DNA of 64,000 nt, taken from contig NZ_ATAE01000067.1 in assembly GCF_000474275.2 (NCBI RefSeq), positions 17,904 through 81,903 on the forward strand. Direction: 5' to 3'. Below are positions 8,478 through 16,480 of this stretch, piece after piece (the first letter of the stretch is position 1; each line of letters opens with the position of its first letter). This stretch comes from Alkalihalophilus marmarensis DSM 21297 (lineage in GTDB: Bacteria > Bacillota > Bacilli > Bacillales > Bacillaceae_D). The notes under the pieces were generated by a model that was not told where the DNA came from, ran no database searches, and worked only from the letters and a program-made list of their open reading frames with translations. Both the position numbers and the translations under genes were made by a program.

Positions 8478-9821
8478 TTAAGCTGTAGGTGTCGTCGAAT
8501 GCAGCTCGTGAGTGACAGGATTTCTCTTGAAATAAAAATACATGACAAGTCCAGTCAATACGAGCAAGCTCAAATAAAGAGTCAGGAATAAAAAGAAGAG
8601 CATGCCTAAGTTTCCGGAATTTGTCGCGGCTTCCGCCGTTCTTTGCACTCCGAAAATCGTCCAAGGCTGTCTGCCGGTACAGCTGAATATCCATCCCGTT
8701 TCAATGCCGATCATCGAAAGCGGCCCGCATAAAACAAGGGCTCCTAATAACCATTTTGGAAATGCTTTTTGTTTTTTTCTTCCCAAAAACCAAATAACCC
8801 AAAAGATACCGGCAAGTCCTAACAGAACGGTCCCGATCCCAACCATGACATTAAATAACGTATGGACGAATAAAGGCGGCCACTCATCCCGAGGAAAGTC
8901 GTTTAACCCTTGGACTACCCCGTCGGTTGAACCAGTCGCAAGCCAGCTTAGCATCCCTGGAATTTCAATTCCTCCGATCACTCGACCTGCTTCAGGATCC
9001 GGGGTGCCTAGTATGGCAAGCGGTGCATTGTCCTGTGTTTCAAACAATCCTTCAGCCGCAGCCAGTTTCACAGGTATTTCTTCATGCAGCATGATTGCTG
9101 TGTCATGGCCGTTATTAGCCGTGTAAAATGACATAACGAGTGCGACACCAAGCGAGAGCATCAGCCCTTTCTTGTGATAAGTTGTTTCACGAGCAGTTAA
9201 CCCTCCGCGAAACAGCTTATACGCAGCAACAGAACCTAACATAAAGGCGCCAGTCATATAAGCGCTTCCCAGTACATGCATAGCCGTTACATAAATACTG
9301 GGATTAAATACAGCTTCAAGAGGGCGGACATTTGAAACGACTCCATCTACATAATCAAATCCTCTCGGCGTATTCATCCAGGCATGCGCATCCGTAATTA
9401 ATACAGCAGAAGCCGTCGCACCTAATGCGACAAAGAATACCGTGATAATCCGCATTGTGGGAGAAAGGCGGTCTGCAGCATACACGTAAATAGAGAGAAA
9501 GAGGGCTTCGATAAAGAAGGCGAAGATCTCAATTTGAAACGGCAGGGCAATGACTTGTCCGACAATTTCCATATAACCCGGCCACAATAAAGACAGCATG
9601 ACAGCTACAATTGTTCCTGATGGGATCGCGACTCCAAGCAAGATCGCCACACCTTTTGTCCATCTTTTTGCAAGTAACCCATAGTCCTCGTCTTTTTTGA
9701 TCAGCCGTAATATTTCAGCCAGCAGTATCATTAATGTGATTCCGACACCTAATGTGGCAAAAATAATATGAAAGGCCATTGATGATCCGAATAAGCTGCG
9801 TGCTAATAGTACATTATCCAT
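8478..9821 (-). CDS. cydA: Cytochrome bd oxidase subunit I
   Basis: 447 residues, the short-Q-loop form typical of Gram-positives. A haem-ligand histidine is visible at residue 18 (AFHIIFATLGVG). Conserved segments follow: the charge-bearing helices, GRQPW near residue 390 (the quinol-side region) and a C-terminal hydrophobic helix. It binds haems b558, b595 and d and oxidises quinol. A promoter with an internal inverted repeat lies about 35-70 bp upstream. Confidence 0.94.
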   Translation of the reverse strand: MDNVLLARSLFGSSMAFHIIFATLGVGITLMILLAEILRLIKKDEDYGLLAKRWTKGVAILLGVAIPSGTIVAVMLSLLWPGYMEIVGQVIALPFQIEIFAFFIEALFLSIYVYAADRLSPTMRIITVFFVALGATASAVLITDAHAWMNTPRGFDYVDGVVSNVRPLEAVFNPSIYVTAMHVLGSAYMTGAFMLGSVAAYKLFRGGLTARETTYHKKGLMLSLGVALVMSFYTANNGHDTAIMLHEEIPVKLAAAEGLFETQDNAPLAILGTPDPEAGRVIGGIEIPGMLSWLATGSTDGVVQGLNDFPRDEWPPLFVHTLFNVMVGIGTVLLGLAGIFWVIWFLGRKKQKAFPKWLLGALVLCGPLSMIGIETGWIFSCTGRQPWTIFGVQRTAEAATNSGNLGMLFFLFLTLYLSLLVLTGLVMYFYFKRNPVTHELHSTTPTA

Positions 9822-9853
9822 CTAGTTCGTTCCCTTCTAGCTGATGTAAGTCC

Positions 9854-9892
9854 ATCACAGTAGTATGTAGCGCTGTGATTACTTTGTGTCAG
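9854..9892 (-). promoter_or_regulatory. cydA promoter with overlapping inverted repeat
   Basis: On the minus strand, CTGACA (9892-9887), a 17-bp spacer and TACATA (9869-9864) fit a sigma-A promoter. The repeat ATCACAG (9854-9860) / CTGTGAT (9873-9879) covers the -10 region and start site, where a redox or carbon-responsive repressor could bind. TGTGA half-sites are typical of several such regulators, but the one acting here is not identifiable. Confidence 0.5.
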
Positions 9893-9923
9893 GGCTAATG
9901 GAATTATGCACTATATTTTCCAG

Positions 9924-9982
9924 CATAAAAAAACCACCTCATCCATACAGCAGCAATACACTGAATAATGGACAGGTGGTTT
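9924..9982 (-). terminator. Terminator of the FbpB-like gene
   Basis: AAACCACCT (9931-9939) pairs with AGGTGGTTT (9974-9982), with an inner TCCAT/ATGGA helix. On the minus strand it ends in a run of T. Confidence 0.65.
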
Positions 9983-9988
9983 ATATGG

Positions 9989-10129
9989 TTATGAATGTTT
10001 TATTTTTTGTGAAGCTATCTTTTTCTCTTCTAGCCGCTTCTCAAGCTTATCGAGAAATTCAGGATCATTTAGTAATTGTTTTTTATTTTCAAGTACTAAT
10101 TTATCAAAATTAACTGTTTGACGTCTCAT
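9989..10129 (-). CDS. FbpB-family small basic protein
   Basis: 46 residues starting MRRQTVNFDKLVLENKKQLL. This resembles the FbpB group (short, basic, with an L-E-N-K-x-x-L-L core followed by a coiled-coil-like E/K-rich tail). In B. subtilis such Fur-regulated basic proteins assist the iron-sparing small RNA FsrA. AAGGA lies about 10 bp before the ATG, and TATAAT lies further upstream on the same strand. I could not find a convincing Fur box, so iron regulation here is inferred from the family only. Confidence 0.7.
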   Translation of the reverse strand: MRRQTVNFDKLVLENKKQLLNDPEFLDKLEKRLEEKKIASQKIKHS

Positions 10130-10337
10130 TTAGCACCATTCCTTATACATTTTATTAACAAGGGGTAAAACCTTGCTGTACAGTAATTATAACAAGAAAA
10201 AGACGTATATACAGGTTAAATTGTTACAATTTTTTGATAAAGGTGAAAAATGACGGATGATGTCGAACATTTCTATTAACGTTTCTATTGATTCATTTGA
10301 ACGCATAGGATGGTAAAAACGTGGAAAGGGTGTTGGA

Positions 10338-10763
10338 ATGGACAGATCTGCGTTTAGACAAACGATACAGGTGAATGAGATGTTAGAGGATTTGATGGAG
10401 ACGGAGAGTTCAGATGTATTGATGATTGATTATCTCTCTGTAATTTCTCCTAGTGAGCAAGCCTCTTTTTTATGGAAGCAAATATTAGAAAGTAGAAGAA
10501 GACATTATGATTGGCTTAGGAGCGTGTATTATCAACTAAACGGAAGGTGGCCGGAGGTAGATCAAGAAATTTTTAGGCGTCCTTCTTCATATGAGGAAGG
10601 ACTTACAACCCAATTTACAAGAACAGAAAGAAGAAAACTCCATATGCAGAGTTTAATGAATCAAATGCTATATGCATCTGTATATTTCAGTCAATCTCTT
10701 CAAATCATTTATAATCAATTGTTGTATGAAGAGTTGTTGCTTAGACATCTTAGACGGTTCTAA
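10338..10763 (+). CDS. Ferritin-like helical protein, unknown function
   Basis: 141 residues, nearly all predicted helix, with no signal peptide. The central segment (SRRRHYDWLRSVYYQLNGRWP) resembles the E-x-x-H plus Y-x-x-L-T-G-x-x-P pattern of rubrerythrin/ferritin-like proteins, and the C-terminus has a hydrophobic helix rich in Tyr and Leu. A complete di-iron ligand set is not obvious, so it may have lost metal binding. It stands alone between an intergenic region and a terminator. The start ATG follows GAAAGGGTG. Confidence 0.6.
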   Translation: MDRSAFRQTIQVNEMLEDLMETESSDVLMIDYLSVISPSEQASFLWKQILESRRRHYDWLRSVYYQLNGRWPEVDQEIFRRPSSYEEGLTTQFTRTERRKLHMQSLMNQMLYASVYFSQSLQIIYNQLLYEELLLRHLRRF

Positions 10764-10799
10764 AAGGAGCATATCATTTCACCATGATATGCTCTTTTT
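10762..10799 (+). terminator. Terminator after the ferritin-like gene
   Basis: AGGAGCATATCAT and ATGATATGCTCTTTT form a 12-13-bp stem followed by TTTTT. Confidence 0.85.
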
Positions 10800-10833
10800 A
10801 TTCATTCTAGAACTGGAAAAAATTAATTTTAAA

Positions 10834-10847
10834 TGTAAGCGTTTACC
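10834..10847. promoter_or_regulatory. Putative cre (CcpA) site
   Basis: TGTAAGCGTTTACC fits the catabolite-responsive element pattern (TGNAANCGNTNNCN). It ends 14 bp before a -35 element, a position compatible with CcpA activation of the promoter that follows. Confidence 0.5.
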
Positions 10848-10861
10848 GTAAAAATTAGGTG

Positions 10862-10890
10862 TTTACAAGAGGTTGTTTAATTGTTAGAAT
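10862..10890 (+). promoter_or_regulatory. Promoter of the small coiled-coil gene
   Basis: TTTACA (10862-10867), a 17-bp spacer and TAGAAT (10885-10890) resemble a sigma-A promoter 115 bp before the next start codon. Confidence 0.5.
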
Positions 10891-11004
10891 ATTTTTAACA
10901 TTTAAAGAAAGTTCACTGGATTAACCCATTCGTTAGTTGAACGATTGTTCGACAGCTGGGTTTATTCCCAAAATACACAGAGAAACGTATAGGAGGAGAG
11001 AGGC

Positions 11005-11151
11005 ATGACAGTATCAGAAAAGAAAAAATTTGAGGATCTACAAAGAAAGATTGAAAGTCTTACTCATGAGTTAAATGAATTAAAGAAAGTTCAACAAGAA
11101 GGCTTTGAGCCTCTTGAAACAGATCATTTTCTTACACAAGCTTACAATTAA
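11005..11151 (+). CDS. Small coiled-coil protein, unrecognised
   Basis: 48 residues beginning MTVSEKKKFEDLQRKIESL. A strong AGGAGGAGAG site lies upstream, and the gene has its own promoter and terminator. Residues 8-31 show a heptad pattern (L-x-x-K-I-E-x-L-x-x-E-L-x-E-L), and the tail ends in aromatic residues (HFLTQAYN). I do not recognise a family. The upstream cre-like site suggests carbon-dependent expression. Confidence 0.65.
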   Translation: MTVSEKKKFEDLQRKIESLTHELNELKKVQQEGFEPLETDHFLTQAYN

Positions 11152-11160
11152 TGTTAAGAT

Positions 11161-11197
11161 GAAGATGTTTAACAGCTGTTAAGCATCTTCTTTTTAT
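11161..11197 (+). terminator. Palindromic terminator
   Basis: GAAGATG..TAACAGCTGTTA..CATCTTC is a near-perfect 30-base palindrome followed by TTTTT. Confidence 0.85.
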
Positions 11198-11218
11198 TAT
11201 GTTAATGGAAGGAGTATT

Positions 11219-12181
11219 GTGATGACTGTCAAGACCGAGAAAATTCATTGTATAACGATACCTACGCCTTTTCTTGTAGGCCCTGTGAATTGTTACCTCA
11301 TTGAAGGCGCTGTCCTTACTTTAGTAGATACAGGCCCTAAAACAGAGGAAGGATTAAACGTTTTAAAATCTCGAATTAAAGAAATTGGCTACACGATGAA
11401 TGATATTGAACAAATTGTTCTCACTCATCATCACCCTGATCATGTTGGGCTCACTGCTTCATTTCCTCATGCCAAAGTGATCGGTCATAAATTAAATCAG
11501 CTGTGGTTGTCGCGAGACCGATTGTTTTTTGAGCAGTATGCCAGCTATTTCAAAACCTTTTATATGCAGCATGGCCTAAATGAAAATCAGTTAAAAGTCA
11601 TTGAACGTTCGTCATTAGGTTATCTACATTTTGTTGATCGAACCAATGTAGATATTTTCATCAGTGAAGGTGATACGCTCCCTGGATTGCCTCATTGGCA
11701 GGTAGTGGAAACGCCAGGTCATGCGCAAAGTCATTTGTTTTTTATTAGAGACACTGACCGTATGGCTATAGGAGGAGATGTCTTATTAGCATCTGTTTCT
11801 TCAAATGCCTTGCTTGAAGCCCCTTTAGATGGAGAAGAGAGGCCAAAAACATTATTACAATACCGCGATTCTCTTCAAAAGTTAAAAGACCTCGATATTA
11901 AAGAACTTTATACAGGACATGGAGAAAAAATTAAGGACGTAGCAGCTTTAGTAGATAAACGCTTAGCTTCTCAAGAGGAACGAGCGAAAGTCATTTATGG
12001 CTACTTAAAAGAAGGTCCGATGACAGTCAATGAGCTTGGTGCAAAGATGTTTGGCAGAAGCCATGAAAAACAGCCGGAATTAACATTTTCTGAAGTGTTC
12101 GGGCACCTTGATTTATTAGCACAAGATGAGTTAGTGTCTGAGATCAATGATGGAGATTTTATTTATTTTAAAGCGAAATGA
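11219..12181 (+). CDS. MBL-fold metallohydrolase with C-terminal helical domain
   Basis: 320 residues. The metallo-beta-lactamase signature THHHPDHVG lies at about residues 70-78, with further metal ligands expected in ETPGHAQSH and at TGHGEK. The last 80 residues look like the winged-helix BLACT tail found in YqjP- and LACTB2-like enzymes. Likely a cytoplasmic hydrolase (glyoxalase II-like, thioesterase or nuclease); the substrate is unknown. The GTGATG start region has GGAAGGAG upstream. The closest B. subtilis relative I would expect is YqjP. Confidence 0.85.
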   Translation: MMTVKTEKIHCITIPTPFLVGPVNCYLIEGAVLTLVDTGPKTEEGLNVLKSRIKEIGYTMNDIEQIVLTHHHPDHVGLTASFPHAKVIGHKLNQLWLSRDRLFFEQYASYFKTFYMQHGLNENQLKVIERSSLGYLHFVDRTNVDIFISEGDTLPGLPHWQVVETPGHAQSHLFFIRDTDRMAIGGDVLLASVSSNALLEAPLDGEERPKTLLQYRDSLQKLKDLDIKELYTGHGEKIKDVAALVDKRLASQEERAKVIYGYLKEGPMTVNELGAKMFGRSHEKQPELTFSEVFGHLDLLAQDELVSEINDGDFIYFKAK

Positions 12182-12299
12182 ATGGTCAATCATTCATTAT
12201 ATAACTAAGATTTAATTATTCAGACAACATTCGTTTCTATTTCAGCTCAATTATTGGTAAAATAATGAGAAAGAGCATTTTCTTAAGGAGGAAGTTGTA

Positions 12300-12656
12300 A
12301 TGGAAACGGAAAAAAAAGGGTGCCAGTCGCTTTGCAAAGGTTTATGGATTGGCGGGGCTGTTGCATTAACGATTGTACTCGCAAAAAAAGAATGGCGTCA
12401 AAAACTTAAAGAAGAAGTAACTGATTTAAAAGAAGGCACAACAGAAGCGGTGACATTTATCCGTGATAATCGTCAGCAGATTTTTGATCAAGTGCGTGAA
12501 ACAGCTACAGAAGTTTCTCAAGTTATCCGTGATATATCAGAAGATGTTAAAAAACTTTCTGAGACTGCAGGTCACCTGAAGGAAAGTTCAGAAGAGATTA
12601 TTCAAGCAACGAAGGAAGCAGCCGAAGAAGTAAAGCAACTTAAAAATAAAGAATAA
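12300..12656 (+). CDS. YtxH-like membrane-anchored coiled-coil protein
   Basis: 118 residues. A short charged N-terminus and one hydrophobic helix (WIGGAVALTIVLA, about 16-30) are followed by KKEWRQKLKEE and a long amphipathic E/K-rich helix to the end. This matches YtxH-type (gas-vesicle-like) proteins, which are associated with general stress in Bacillus. AAGGAGG lies 7 bp before the ATG. No partner gene is adjacent. The function of the family is not established. Confidence 0.7.
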   Translation: METEKKGCQSLCKGLWIGGAVALTIVLAKKEWRQKLKEEVTDLKEGTTEAVTFIRDNRQQIFDQVRETATEVSQVIRDISEDVKKLSETAGHLKESSEEIIQATKEAAEEVKQLKNKE

Positions 12657-12969
12657 AACTGGCGCATAATATTAAAAATTGCGGACATCATAATGTTTGA
12701 GGACGGCAGTTGATCTGCTGTTCTTACCACCAACCCTAAGGCAAGAAGTTGTTCAGAGGTACAATAGGCAAGTTACGAATTTTGAGTAAGATCCTTACAT
12801 GAGGTGATTACATTGAAGGAGTATTACTAGTACGTTCAGATTGTTTTTAACATTTGTTCTTAACAATATGTTTTTTACAATATTGAGTGAGGTGTCTCCT
12901 AAAAACAAAGATCGTTACGACCCCAGATTGTTCATTGAATAAAGAATATCTGTTTTAGGATTTGGTGAA
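12657..12969. other. Intergenic region without a convincing gene
   Basis: 313 bases without a supported gene. Small hairpins are visible (ACGGCAG/CTGCTGT near 12713-12731; CAATAT/ATATTG near 12866-12890). A five-codon frame with a ribosome site (GAGGTG, then TTG near 12812) is too short to judge. Confidence 0.5.
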
Positions 12970-13004
12970 ATGGAGGTGGCCACATTGCGTCGGTCACCTC
13001 CATT
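12970..13004. other. Strong hairpin before the His-rich peptide gene
   Basis: ATGGAGGTGG and TCACCTCCAT form a near-perfect stem around a GC-rich loop. No T-run follows, so it is not a normal terminator. It may stabilise or control the small message that starts 26 bp later. Its first ATG is in frame with that gene. Confidence 0.5.
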
Positions 13005-13029
13005 ACTTTCAAAAAGGCAGGTGTCTGAT

Positions 13030-13137
13030 ATGAGCCAGAAGAAAAAGCCAAAAGCAAATGCACATCACTCTGGGCATAAACATGCCAATAATCATAAGAC
13101 AAGCAGTTCTGCTAATAAACAAAATGGATATCACTAA
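13030..13137 (+). CDS. His-rich 35-residue peptide
   Basis: Starts MSQKKKPKANAHHSGHKHAN. It has six His and eight Lys in 35 residues and no hydrophobic segment. AGGCAGGTG upstream of ATG 13030 is a fair binding site; the frame is also open from ATG 12970 (55 residues), which overlaps the hairpin. It resembles in style the short, very polar spore-associated peptides of Bacillus, but I cannot name a family. Confidence 0.45.
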   Translation: MSQKKKPKANAHHSGHKHANNHKTSSSANKQNGYH

Positions 13138-13144
13138 AACATAT

Positions 13145-13176
13145 AACCCTCATTCTTTTTAGAATGAGGGTTTTTT
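13145..13176. terminator. Bidirectional terminator
   Basis: AACCCTCATTCT/AGAATGAGGGTT with T-runs on both strands. It serves the peptide gene and the convergent MFS gene. Confidence 0.85.
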
Positions 13177-13177
13177 A

Positions 13178-14383
13178 TTATTTGGATAACGTAACTTCTT
13201 GGTTTGTATTCGTTTGAGCAGACTTAAATAAAGTTCCTGTTACTAAGATGAAGAGGAGCATGCCGCCAATCGAATAATAAATACTGCCTGATTCAAAGAT
13301 ATCAATAAACACACCCCCGATAAGCGGACCTGTCATGCTTCCTACGCCAAAACTAATCGCCATCATTACGTTTCCAGTCGGCAAAAGGTGGGCAGGGATA
13401 AGATCGGCTAAGTACATAACTCCTAGAGAAAAGAAGGAGCCGACAAACGCTCCAGCCAAAATAAATAAGATAAACAGGATTGTGCTAGATGATTCAAAAG
13501 TGATCATTGCAAAAAAACAGAAGGCACCAAGGGCGGATAGAATTAACAAGATTCGTTTTCTGCCGATACGATCACTAAGAAGACCCAGAGGCAATTGAGT
13601 AATCAGGCCCCCGATTACAAAGGCTGGCAAAAGAATGGATACGAGCTCTATTGTCATACCTGACCTCAGCGCATAAACAGGATAATTCCCGTGAAGAGAT
13701 GCTTCAAGAAAGCCATATCCAAAGGCCGGCAGAAAGGCAAACCATGCAAGTTTTAATACTTCTTTATAACGACTCCACGTTGAAAGCTTGCTTCCGGTTT
13801 CCAAGTCAGATAAAGGAAACTCATTTCTCATTTGAAGAATTAATAACCATGCGAGTAAACTAAGACCGGCAGATATTAAAAATGGCAGCCATTCGTTGAT
13901 GGCTAGAAGCCTAGTCATAAATGGACCTGCTCCAAACCCTAAGCCAAATGCGAGGCCGTATAATGATATATTTCGACCACGGTTTTTCTGTGTACTGGTC
14001 GTTGTAATCCATACTTGTGTAGCAAAATGAACCATATTATCGCCGATGCCAATAATGATTCTAAGGATAAACCAAAACCAAAAAGCCTGCCATACAGGAA
14101 GTAATAAAAGAGAGGTGATCATAAGAATTAAACCGATCGTAATGACAGGCTTATATCCATACTTCCTTACAGGGTGCTCGATAAAAGGTGAAGCAAGCAA
14201 AACACCAATATAAAGAGCTGCTGCATTTAAGCCGTTAAGGGATGATGAGACGCCGGCATCTTCTAGCATAATAGCTAAAAGAGGCAAGAGCATTCCTTGA
14301 GCAAAGCCTGCTATAGCAACCATAATTATTAATACGATTAAGCGGTATAAAGGGCGGTTTTCCTCTTGTTGTTCACCTATCAT
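13178..14383 (-). CDS. MFS transporter, 12 transmembrane segments
   Basis: 401 residues with twelve hydrophobic helices in two six-helix halves. The loop motif between helices 8 and 9 (PLGLLSDRIGRKRIL) is the classical MFS motif and proves the family; the first half lacks the strong version. A drug or metabolite exporter (DHA1-like) is most likely, with unknown substrate. It is divergent from osmC, with symmetrical -10 sequences in an inverted repeat between them. Confidence 0.85.
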   Translation of the reverse strand: MIGEQQEENRPLYRLIVLIIMVAIAGFAQGMLLPLLAIMLEDAGVSSSLNGLNAAALYIGVLLASPFIEHPVRKYGYKPVITIGLILMITSLLLLPVWQAFWFWFILRIIIGIGDNMVHFATQVWITTTSTQKNRGRNISLYGLAFGLGFGAGPFMTRLLAINEWLPFLISAGLSLLAWLLILQMRNEFPLSDLETGSKLSTWSRYKEVLKLAWFAFLPAFGYGFLEASLHGNYPVYALRSGMTIELVSILLPAFVIGGLITQLPLGLLSDRIGRKRILLILSALGAFCFFAMITFESSSTILFILFILAGAFVGSFFSLGVMYLADLIPAHLLPTGNVMMAISFGVGSMTGPLIGGVFIDIFESGSIYYSIGGMLLFILVTGTLFKSAQTNTNQEVTLSK

Positions 14384-14418
14384 CAGGGTTCACCTCTTTT
14401 CATTTACATACAACATCG

Positions 14419-14488
14419 TCTATTGTACCTTCTATCTATCCTTCTGACTATCAAACGATGAAGTTTGGAGAAAAAATGGTACAATAGA
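14419..14488. promoter_or_regulatory. Divergent promoter region with inverted repeat
   Basis: TCTATTGTACC (14419-14429) and GGTACAATAGA (14478-14488) are perfect complements. Each arm contains TACAAT oriented as a -10 box toward its own gene (MFS on minus, osmC on plus). The symmetry may reflect shared control, or simply two similar promoters. Confidence 0.5.
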
Positions 14489-14539
14489 AGATGATACAGG
14501 GGATTAGTATTAAGTGTAGTAGGATATAAAGGAGGATGT

Positions 14540-14923
14540 ATGATGGAATTTAAAATGAAAGAAAATGGCTTTGAAACGGATGTGGAATTTGGAACTTTAC
14601 AGGTTTCAGGAAATGCCGAGTACGGCTTCAGACCTTATCAGCTGCTCGTTTCTTCGATTGCTGTATGCAGCGGAGGAGTATTACGCAAGGTGCTCGAGAA
14701 AAAGAGAGTTGCCTATGAGGATATTCATATTAAAGCAGATGTAGTACGCAATACAGAAGGAGCGCAAGAAATCCAAGCTGTACATATGCACTTTACGATT
14801 AGCGGATGCGATGCTAGTGAGCAAAAAATTGAAAAGTCATTAGAAGTAACAAGAAAAAACTGCTCAATGGTACAATCAGTGAAAGAAAGTATTGAGATTA
14901 CTGAGTCCTTTGAATTAAGATAA
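14540..14923 (+). CDS. OsmC-family protein
   Basis: 127 residues of the OsmC/Ohr fold. The two conserved cysteines are present, in AVCSGGVLRKVLEKK (about residue 43) and KNCSMVQSV (about residue 109), the arrangement used for thiol-dependent removal of organic hydroperoxides. The YhfA-like short form is likely. AAAGGAGGATGT precedes two adjacent ATG codons; either could be used. Divergent from the MFS gene and followed by its own terminator. Confidence 0.88.
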   Translation: MMEFKMKENGFETDVEFGTLQVSGNAEYGFRPYQLLVSSIAVCSGGVLRKVLEKKRVAYEDIHIKADVVRNTEGAQEIQAVHMHFTISGCDASEQKIEKSLEVTRKNCSMVQSVKESIEITESFELR

Positions 14924-14932
14924 ACCTTTTCC

Positions 14933-14975
14933 GCCCTGCTGGTCTAACATGCTCAGCAGGGCTTACTCTTTTTAT
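14933..14975 (+). terminator. Terminator of osmC-like gene
   Basis: GCCCTGCT/AGCAGGGC stem followed by TTACTCTTTTTA. Confidence 0.7.
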
Positions 14976-15062
14976 TAAAACCTATTTCATACTATAATGA
15001 GGCTTGGATGAAATAATGAGAATTAAAATGAATTGAAGCTAATATGAATAGAAGGGATTTAT

Positions 15063-16433
15063 ATGAAAACCGCGCAGACTAAGCAAATTGATTTTACAGA
15101 AGGCAGTATTAGGAAGAAGATAATTCTATTCTCTTGGCCGATCTTTTTTGCTAATATGCTACAAGCCTCGTATCAGTTTGTGGACTCTCTTTGGGTCGGA
15201 AACTTACTTGGAACCAATGCATTAGGAGCGATCTCGATCTCGGCTACGGTCGTCTTTACGATTTTATCATTTATTATCGGAGTAAATGGTGCGACGTTAA
15301 CAGTTCTTTCTCAACGAAAAGGAGCGAATGATGAGAAGGGACTTAAAGAATCATTGAATGCATTCGTTTTTGTTCTTGGATCACTCGCTCTTATATTAGG
15401 TGCTATTGGGTTCCTTTTTTCAGGCAGTATTTTGCGTGCCATGGGAACTCCCGATGCGATTTTACCTTATGCTGAATCCTACTTGAAAATAAACTTTATT
15501 GGGATCTTGTTTTTATTTGGCTATAACTTTATAGGGACGGTACTCAGAGCGCTTGGGGATAGTAAGACTCCCATTCGATTTGTCATGCTTGCCGTCATTT
15601 TAAACGCCATTTTAGATCCCTTGTTTATCAGCGTGTTTAATCTAGGTATAGATGGTGCGGCTTATGCAACGATTATCGCACAAGGTACAGCTTTTATTTA
15701 TGGGCTGTTGTACTCGATTTTACGTGCAGGTGTGCCCTTTAGTATTCCGACACTTCCTGAGCGGAAATACTTTGTCGTTCTCTTTAAAATGGGATTGCCA
15801 GCCGGACTCTCAATGATGGCTATCTCAGCTGGGATTTTAGCGATTATGACAGTTGTAACAGGCTTTGGTGAAGATGTTGTAGCTGGATTTGGAGCTGCTC
15901 AACGGCTTGATAGTATTATTATGCTGCCAGCACTTACCCTAGGTTCTGCGGTGAATAGTATGGCCGGTCAAAATATAGGCGCTAGAATGTGGGAGCGTGT
16001 TAGAGAGGTAGCTAAAGAGGCAATCAAGTTGATTGTAGCTGTCACTCTGCTGATCAGCACGATCATGTTTTTATTTGCAGAGTACTTTGTGTCTTTATTT
16101 ATTCAAGACCCTGCAACCGTTGCATTTGGTGCGATGTATGTGCAAACGATCGCTTTCTTTTATCCGTTTTTAGGTATTAACTTCGTGTTAAATGGAATTG
16201 TTCGTGCCTCTGGAGCGATGGTACAAGTCCTCGTATTAAATATTATTTCTTTTTGGGTGCTGCGTTTTCCGCTAACCTATCTTTTTGCTGAATGGCTCGG
16301 TGAGAGAGGCATAGCAGTTGGTATGGGAATGAGCTTTGTAGTGAGCAGTATCATCGCAGCAAGCTATTATTTCCTCGGAAATTGGCGAAAGATAAGTGAA
16401 GATGTTATAAAGCACACAGAAGGAACGAAATAA
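15063..16433 (+). CDS. MATE-family efflux transporter
   Basis: 456 residues, about twelve transmembrane helices in two homologous halves, each opening with the pattern P-x-x-x-x-x-x-L/M (SWPIFFANMLQASYQFVDSL and MGLPAGLSMMAISAGILAI). The family exports cationic drugs or metabolites using Na+ or H+; Na+ coupling would suit an alkaliphile but is inference. The next gene starts 47 bp downstream in the same direction, suggesting co-transcription. Confidence 0.9.
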   Translation: MKTAQTKQIDFTEGSIRKKIILFSWPIFFANMLQASYQFVDSLWVGNLLGTNALGAISISATVVFTILSFIIGVNGATLTVLSQRKGANDEKGLKESLNAFVFVLGSLALILGAIGFLFSGSILRAMGTPDAILPYAESYLKINFIGILFLFGYNFIGTVLRALGDSKTPIRFVMLAVILNAILDPLFISVFNLGIDGAAYATIIAQGTAFIYGLLYSILRAGVPFSIPTLPERKYFVVLFKMGLPAGLSMMAISAGILAIMTVVTGFGEDVVAGFGAAQRLDSIIMLPALTLGSAVNSMAGQNIGARMWERVREVAKEAIKLIVAVTLLISTIMFLFAEYFVSLFIQDPATVAFGAMYVQTIAFFYPFLGINFVLNGIVRASGAMVQVLVLNIISFWVLRFPLTYLFAEWLGERGIAVGMGMSFVVSSIIAASYYFLGNWRKISEDVIKHTEGTK

Positions 16434-16480
16434 GGTATAGTGGTAAAGTTGGAAAAAGTAATATGATGGAGGAATAGTGA

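Noticed and set aside
8602..9126. 174-codon plus-strand frame
   Set aside because: Antisense shadow of cydA, low-complexity Pro/Thr-rich translation.
9886..10113. 75-codon plus-strand frame
   Set aside because: Overlaps terminator and the FbpB-like gene on the opposite strand, which has the better ribosome site.
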